From Alphaproteobacteria bacterium UBA2964 (GTDB lineage: Bacteria; Pseudomonadota; Alphaproteobacteria; MPNO01; UBA2964), in the NCBI GenBank assembly GCA_002348425.1, contig DEBE01000196.1, positions 1-10,170 of the forward strand: DNA of 10,170 nt. The letters are read 5' to 3'. Of this stretch, positions 5,977-10,170 are shown piece by piece (the first letter of the stretch is position 1; each line of letters starts with the position of its first letter). A program made the position numbers and the translations under genes. The notes beneath the pieces are model-generated. The model searched no databases and had not been told where the DNA came from. It saw only the letters and a program-made list of their open reading frames with translations.

Positions 5977-6597
5977 TTGAGCATCTTAAAATTGATATTT
6001 GTTACTCCTTTTGTTCTTGGGTTAATCAGTTGCAGCGAAGACCCATCCTTATTCCCATTTAATTCCCATGATTTTAAAAAAACTAACAGTGATATTGGCT
6101 GCGATAGCAAATTAAATGGTAATCAAAAGGATGATTTATGGGCACAAAAATATAAAAATCACTGGATGACTTGGACAGGTGCGGTAATGTTTGCTGACCC
6201 TAAAGAAACTGCATTACAAATTGATGGAGTGGGGAGACAAGATCTTGAGATTATTTTTGGAGACGGACACTCGGGTTACGACCTAGAAAAAGGTGAGTTG
6301 GCAACAATAAAGTTTGTAATGAAAAGTAAGGGTGACTGCGCCAAACCTTTTTCAGGTGAACACGGACGAATAGTGCGTAAATCATATAAAAACGGACAGT
6401 TAGCTTATAGAGGCGACTACAATAGGAATGCAAAGAAAGAAGGTCCATGGATACGTTACCGCAAAAACGGACAGTTATGGTATAAAGGAACCTACAAGGA
6501 CGGTTTAGAAGAGGGCCCCTGGGTGGTTTACCACGAAAATGGAACCTTAAACCCAAAGTGGACGGGCACTTTTAGAGAAGGTAAAAAAGTCAATTAA
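5977..6597 (+). CDS. Lipoprotein with C-terminal MORN-type repeats
   Basis: A probable envelope lipoprotein of 206 residues. Seen: the signal peptide has K5, a hydrophobic core and lipobox LISC, with the lipidated cysteine at residue 19. The +2 residue is Ser, compatible with outer-membrane sorting. Residues 20-120 form a unique region containing two further cysteines (C42 and C121) that could form a disulfide in the periplasm. Residues about 131-204 carry three MORN_2-like repeats (KNGQLAYRGDY, KNGQLWYKGTY and ENGTL...WTGTF) separated by EGPW turns, as in YwqK-like proteins. The first two units are 25 residues apart and still share 15 identical bases. The start is TTG 5977, chosen from the Shine-Dalgarno and signal-peptide length. 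The dioxygenase gene follows after 80 bases. Function unknown: MORN-type repeats are usually protein or membrane interaction modules. Confidence 0.8.
   Translation: MSILKLIFVTPFVLGLISCSEDPSLFPFNSHDFKKTNSDIGCDSKLNGNQKDDLWAQKYKNHWMTWTGAVMFADPKETALQIDGVGRQDLEIIFGDGHSGYDLEKGELATIKFVMKSKGDCAKPFSGEHGRIVRKSYKNGQLAYRGDYNRNAKKEGPWIRYRKNGQLWYKGTYKDGLEEGPWVVYHENGTLNPKWTGTFREGKKVN
6388..6477 (+). repeat. 75-base tandem repeat inside the MORN lipoprotein gene
   Basis: AAAAACGGACAGTTA occurs at 6388-6402 and again at 6463-6477, exactly 75 bases (25 codons) apart and in frame. Similarity continues into the following codons (TA[T/A]AG/TATAAAG). It marks two MORN units that are similar at DNA level as well as protein level, hinting at a fairly recent internal duplication or conversion. 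Confidence 0.6.
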
Positions 6598-6677
6598 TCA
6601 ATATAAAAGCACAACAATCAAGTTTATGTCCGAACATTGATTTAACCCACTCGTTTATTTTAAAGGATCACAAGAAA

Positions 6678-7520
6678 ATGAGTTTTGACAGCATCACTGT
6701 CACACAGTCATCGCCACATGTTGGAGCTGAAATTAGTAATATAGATTTGCTAACTCCGTTGTCTAGTAAACAAGTAGAGGAGATACGAGCAGCACTAAAT
6801 GCCCACGGTGTAGTATTTTTTAGAAATCAGAAATTAGATCCAAAAGCTCATGATAGATTTGTGAGATATTTTGGTAAGCCCCATGTACACTCAGGTGGCA
6901 AGAGCACAGCTTCAAAACCAGTTGCTGGATATCCTGCATTGCGTAAACAGTATTTTGACGAGAGTTCTGCAAGAATCTCAGGGGAAACATGGCACTCTGA
7001 TCAAAGCTGCGCAGAAATTCCTCCAAAATACAGCGTTCTTTATCAGGAAATAATACCCCCAAATTCGGGAGGCAACACTATGTTTCTCTCAGCAGCCAAA
7101 GCCTATGAAGAACTGAGCCCAGGGATGAAGAAATACCTTAAAGGCAAGACTGCAACCCACAACGCTTCTAAGGCGTTCGATGCAAAGCTTACTAAAGACA
7201 ATAAAGAAACCCATCTTTCTGCAATACACCCAATTGTGGCTAAACATCCAGAAAACGGTCGCCAAGTCTTGTTTGTTAACCCTAATTTTACGAGCCATAT
7301 AAATGATGTTCCTGAGGATGAAAGCCGTCATATTTTGGGGTTTTTATACCAGCATACCCAGCGACCCAATTGGACTATGCGTTTTAATTGGACAAGTCAT
7401 TCAATTGCCTGTTGGGACAATCGTGCCGTTCAGCATTATGCAATTTGGGATTATTGGCCAAACAAGCGTCTAGGTTACAGAATGTTTGTTGGCGGTACAG
7501 AACGTCCGACGGCGATGTAA
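6678..7520 (+). CDS. TauD/TfdA-family Fe(II)/2-oxoglutarate-dependent dioxygenase
   Basis: A cytosolic oxygenase that couples 2-oxoglutarate decarboxylation to hydroxylation of an organic substrate, often releasing sulfite or cleaving an ether or amine. Seen: 280 residues, normal family length. Iron ligands are H106 and D108 (WHSDQS) and H253 (VQHYAIWDY). The 2-oxoglutarate contacts are T134 (GGNT) and R264 and R268 (NKRLGYRMFVGG), the equivalents of TauD R266 and R270. The region matching the taurine-binding histidine and tyrosine of E. coli TauD is not conserved (KPHVHSGGKST), so taurine is not a safe guess. The start ATG 6678 has AAAGGA about 10 bases upstream. It lies 80 bases behind the MORN lipoprotein, with no strong promoter seen between, so co-transcription is possible. 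It converges on the HemY gene. Confidence 0.9.
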   Translation: MSFDSITVTQSSPHVGAEISNIDLLTPLSSKQVEEIRAALNAHGVVFFRNQKLDPKAHDRFVRYFGKPHVHSGGKSTASKPVAGYPALRKQYFDESSARISGETWHSDQSCAEIPPKYSVLYQEIIPPNSGGNTMFLSAAKAYEELSPGMKKYLKGKTATHNASKAFDAKLTKDNKETHLSAIHPIVAKHPENGRQVLFVNPNFTSHINDVPEDESRHILGFLYQHTQRPNWTMRFNWTSHSIACWDNRAVQHYAIWDYWPNKRLGYRMFVGGTERPTAM

Positions 7521-7589
7521 TATGTTTAAAACCACGAGAAAATATAAAACCAACATCTGAGATTTAGGTAAGAGCTTCTACAAATATTT

Positions 7590-8954
7590 TTATATATTAC
7601 CTAACTCTAATTTGGGACCTTTTTTCGGTAATTTCCGAATTACACGATCTTCCAAAAAAGAAGTAAAGTGCTCGGTTGTACCCCATGCAAGTGTCCCCAA
7701 ATCACCACAACGGTGACACAAGGGTGCCCAGCTAAAAGTTGCAGCGCCACAACTAGAACAGACCCAAGTTGCCTCGGAAGGGGCATCAGTTGCCTTCACC
7801 AACCAGTGACGGACTTTTTCTGCATCCTGCTTATCCCCCTCCTCGAGTTCGGCCATGAGATGGCAAATACGCGAAGTAGGCTTTTCCATGCACAATTTCT
7901 CTAAATGAGTCCGAGCTGGACCCCAAATTTTTGCGTCAATCAAGGAGCGCACTAAAGCTATTCTACTTTCAGCATGGTCGGGGTTCAATTCCTTTAATTC
8001 TTCAAACTTTTTAATACGTGACAAATGATCACCATCTTCGATATCACTCACATAAAGATCCGCCAATATAGGGTGAGGAGTTTGACCCCACGTTTCTTTT
8101 ATCAATTTATTTAAGCTACGCCTCTTCCCGGCTTTATTCATTAGCTGTGCCGTTTGAATTATCGCGGGTAGATAATTTAGTTTCTCTTTTTGTGCTCTTT
8201 CCGAATATCTTAAAGCTTCCGCATGTTCCCCAGAGGTTTCCGATTCGATACTGCAACCCAGCAAAACGGCTGCCCGTAATTTTTGTGCCTCAGCTGATTT
8301 AATAGAATTTGCCTTTATTGACTGATCAAGTGTCGTGATAGCCGACTTCCAATATAGCTGCTGAACCTCTAATTCAAATAATTTTGAGAGAACCCAAGGT
8401 GTTTTAGGCTTCAGGATATTTGCCCTAGATGCATAGCTCAACGCCGCAACACGATCCCCATCCCGCTCTGCCTGCATAAGTAAGCCACGCAAACCTAGAA
8501 ATGCAGTCTCCGGTCTTTTAAGCATTGCCTGAAAATAACGAGTTGCAGCTGCCTCATCCCCGTTCAGCTGGGCCGCCTGAGCCGACAATAACATGGTCAA
8601 AGGCGGGTCGCCTAAATAATTGTCAGCCTTTTCTGCTTGCCGCTTAGCCTCATTGGAGTCACCCGCTGCGACGGCGACCATACCTTGGGTTAGTGCCTTG
8701 TAACCGCGTTCCCGTCTATTATTTTTCCAGGCCTTTGAAATAGCTTTCGGGGCGCGCCGAATAGTCCACCAAAGCCGATAGAAAATACCGATACTAATGG
8801 CAAATAATAAGGTGCCTATAAATGCAATTGTTAAATCTAGCTCTAAACGACCACCATACCACGCAATCGACAGAGGCCCAGGATAGTCTGCAAGCCATAC
8901 AAAGACCCAAACAACCAATGCCGTAGAAAAAATAAAAATTATCGTTTTTATCAT
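7590..8954 (-). CDS. hemY: HemY-type TPR membrane protein with C-terminal zinc ribbon
   Basis: A membrane-anchored tetratricopeptide protein found beside the heme genes. This HemY is the proteobacterial TPR protein, not protoporphyrinogen oxidase. Its exact role is not settled. Seen: 454 residues. Helix 1 is at about 3-21 and helix 2 at about 40-61, with the HemY_N pattern ADYPGPLSIAWYGGRLELDL between them, then WWTIRRAPK. A long cytosolic helical TPR-like region runs at about 80-390. The tail has C399-x2-C402 and C413-x2-C416, a zinc-ribbon or rubredoxin-like knuckle followed by LAWGT, reminiscent of the one ending LapB/YciM. The start ATG 8954 overlaps the upstream TGA as ATGA, so translation is coupled. 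It is last in an operon read leftward and converges on the dioxygenase. Confidence 0.88.
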   Translation of the reverse strand: MIKTIIFIFSTALVVWVFVWLADYPGPLSIAWYGGRLELDLTIAFIGTLLFAISIGIFYRLWWTIRRAPKAISKAWKNNRRERGYKALTQGMVAVAAGDSNEAKRQAEKADNYLGDPPLTMLLSAQAAQLNGDEAAATRYFQAMLKRPETAFLGLRGLLMQAERDGDRVAALSYASRANILKPKTPWVLSKLFELEVQQLYWKSAITTLDQSIKANSIKSAEAQKLRAAVLLGCSIESETSGEHAEALRYSERAQKEKLNYLPAIIQTAQLMNKAGKRRSLNKLIKETWGQTPHPILADLYVSDIEDGDHLSRIKKFEELKELNPDHAESRIALVRSLIDAKIWGPARTHLEKLCMEKPTSRICHLMAELEEGDKQDAEKVRHWLVKATDAPSEATWVCSSCGAATFSWAPLCHRCGDLGTLAWGTTEHFTSFLEDRVIRKLPKKGPKLELGNI

Positions 8955-10114
8955 TTAACTTTAAGCCGCATAGGCTTACCCTTTAATAAGCCACTCAATA
9001 ACTTGTCAATGGCCTCATCCACTGCAATCCTAGCCTCAGCATCAGCTATCCACACCCGAGATGCTACTACTGCATCGCCTGAGAGACTTTTTATTATGGC
9101 CACTGCCCCCCTTAAATCATTCGAGACTAAATATATCTCCGCGCGTGCCACCTTGCCGGCCACATCATTCTGCTTAGCTCCCTCGGCGCCCGTGCGACGA
9201 AAGGAAATCAACTTCGATAATTTATAAAGGGTTTTGTCAACCCAACCCGCCCTCTTCGGCAGGTAGCTTGCACGAACGATATCATCGGCTAATTTATAGA
9301 ATTCCTGTCTTAAAACGGGAAAATTTTTTACACCTTTAATGGAATGAATTTTTAGAGTATTTAAAGCCTTTTGATCTCCGATTAGTCCTGACGATAAAGA
9401 TTGAACAGAAACTAAAGGGACCTTAAATGACCCCGGTTTCTCTACTGCACCCCTCAATTGTGCAATCGCCAGTAGCAGAGAACCCTTCTTTGCTTGATCA
9501 TTCTTAATATCTGGAAGCAACTCAAGTACGCCAACCCTTTTTTCAAGATCCTTTATCTTAGTATTCAGTGAAGAATCATTAGTGGCATTGGCCGCCATTT
9601 TAGGCGCCGTTAATATCTGAGAATTTTGTGACGATAATAGTAGGGAGGTTTTCGAAGATATGGCGTTAAGTTTTTCTTCTAAATTTTTTAGATTAGCGGA
9701 TAAAAGTTTTATTGTGGAGGCTTGTTTTTTTTGAATCTCCTCAACCATTTTTATTTTATTTCGGTCTCCGTTAGAACCCGGGCTTAATAGGGCGATAGAA
9801 TCTTTCTTTAATTCCGATTTAACAATTCCAAGCTCGCTTTCAATCAATTTGATTCTATCTGCAATATTATCTATACGACGAGTGAACACCTTTTGCTGAG
9901 TGTTTTCACTTGAAGAAACTTTTTTTGTATCAGGGCTGTTGAAATCATATAACCAAAGAGAATAAAAAATTCCGGCAAGAAAAATAATGCCTAATACCTG
10001 AACGGCTCGCGTTTGCACCCATTTGTTTCTATCGGCCGCCTCGGCCTTTAATAATAAACCCGAGTTTTTTCTAACTGAAGGCGCTTTTTTTTTACGATTA
10101 TCATTTTTAGTCAT
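8951..10114 (-). CDS. Mic60/mitofilin-like inner membrane protein (COG4223 type)
   Basis: A probable bacterial relative of mitochondrial Mic60, anchored in the inner membrane with most of the chain in the periplasm. Seen: 387 residues. A basic cytosolic head (RKKK and further K/R, residues 1-36) is followed by one membrane segment (about 38-56). Heptad-like coiled-coil stretches run at about 76-104, 117-155 and 183-199. A C-terminal helical domain (about 207-375) includes SLLLAIAQLRGAV and a final block with KVARAEIYLVSNDLRGAVAI, typical of the mitofilin end in alphaproteobacteria. ATG 10114 has AGGAG (10123-10127) eight bases upstream. It overlaps hemY by four bases. In alphaproteobacteria this gene lies between hemD and hemY; Mic60 homologues there are linked with intracytoplasmic membrane shape and envelope contacts. 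The sequence is divergent, so the family call rests partly on synteny. Confidence 0.82.
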   Translation of the reverse strand: MTKNDNRKKKAPSVRKNSGLLLKAEAADRNKWVQTRAVQVLGIIFLAGIFYSLWLYDFNSPDTKKVSSSENTQQKVFTRRIDNIADRIKLIESELGIVKSELKKDSIALLSPGSNGDRNKIKMVEEIQKKQASTIKLLSANLKNLEEKLNAISSKTSLLLSSQNSQILTAPKMAANATNDSSLNTKIKDLEKRVGVLELLPDIKNDQAKKGSLLLAIAQLRGAVEKPGSFKVPLVSVQSLSSGLIGDQKALNTLKIHSIKGVKNFPVLRQEFYKLADDIVRASYLPKRAGWVDKTLYKLSKLISFRRTGAEGAKQNDVAGKVARAEIYLVSNDLRGAVAIIKSLSGDAVVASRVWIADAEARIAVDEAIDKLLSGLLKGKPMRLKVK

Positions 10115-10170
10115 GATCGGCGCTCCTATCCCTATCGCGCAACTCGCATAAAGATCGTACTAATGATTCT
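10107..10170 (-). CDS. Possible 3' end of an upstream gene, hemD by synteny (partial)
   Basis: On the minus strand one frame is open from the window edge to TAA at 10109-10107, ending SLVRSLCELRDRDRSADHD. It overlaps the start of the Mic60-like gene by eight bases. The stretch is plausible as the C-terminal helix of uroporphyrinogen-III synthase (HemD), which normally precedes this gene in alphaproteobacteria, but twenty residues cannot prove it. A second frame ends at TAG near 10132 and would instead leave a short spacer. Confidence 0.3.
   Translation of the reverse strand, partial: ESLVRSLCELRDRDRSADHD
10123..10127 (-). promoter_or_regulatory. Strong ribosome binding site of the Mic60-like gene
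   Basis: AGGAG on the minus strand lies eight bases before ATG 10114, close to ideal spacing. It fixes the start and suggests that the gene is translated independently even if it overlaps the upstream coding region. Confidence 0.6.

Noticed and set aside
7564..7604. TTAGGTAA/TTACCTAA inverted repeat between the convergent dioxygenase and hemY genes
   Set aside because: The stem is only 8 AT-rich pairs with a 25-base loop, and one arm is hemY coding sequence. Too weak to call a bidirectional terminator.
1..10170. Mobile element, CRISPR array or defence island
   Set aside because: No transposase, integrase, recombinase, Cas or toxin-like protein and no regularly spaced repeats were seen on either strand.

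Overview
The window looks like chromosome from an AT-leaning alphaproteobacterium. The strongest support is the pair at the right end: a Mic60/mitofilin-like membrane protein (COG4223 type) translationally coupled to a HemY-type TPR membrane protein. In alphaproteobacteria this pair usually follows hemC and hemD. The tRNA-Thr(CGU) and tRNA-Arg(UCG) genes, both with encoded CCA, fit a bacterial core chromosome. I see no transposase, integrase, phage gene or CRISPR array.

Left part (1-4742): a DMT/EamA-type drug/metabolite exporter (minus) is divergent from a TSUP (TauE/SafE-like) anion permease (plus). The permease converges on a large thiamine-diphosphate enzyme of the acetolactate synthase/2-oxo acid decarboxylase superfamily (minus). 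That enzyme is divergent from an SMP-30/gluconolactonase-type lactonase (plus). The ThDP and lactonase genes share a 227-base regulatory region containing a perfect 17-base palindrome, the best operator candidate in the window. A lactonase beside a ThDP lyase or decarboxylase suggests sugar-acid or 2-oxo-acid catabolism, but no substrate can be read from the sequence.

Middle (4743-5976): two tRNA genes lie on the minus strand 9 bases apart. The CCA end of tRNA-Arg touches the stop codon of the lactonase gene. About 600 bases without a convincing gene follow. They hold three consecutive inverted repeats and a weak 44-codon frame. Next come a small two-helix membrane protein (minus) and, divergent from it, a lipoprotein (plus).

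Right part (5977-10170): the lipoprotein carries MORN-type repeats at its C-terminus. Downstream of it is a TauD/TfdA-family Fe(II)/2-oxoglutarate dioxygenase with all metal and co-substrate residues but without an obvious taurine pocket. It converges on the Mic60-like/HemY operon, which is read leftward from beyond the right edge. The last 64 bases may hold the 3' end of the preceding gene, hemD by synteny.

No clearly new defence or mobile system is visible. The observations most worth following are the palindrome at 3673-3689, the hairpin cluster at 5218-5348, the tRNA/CDS abutment at 4742/4743, and the two unassigned envelope proteins.
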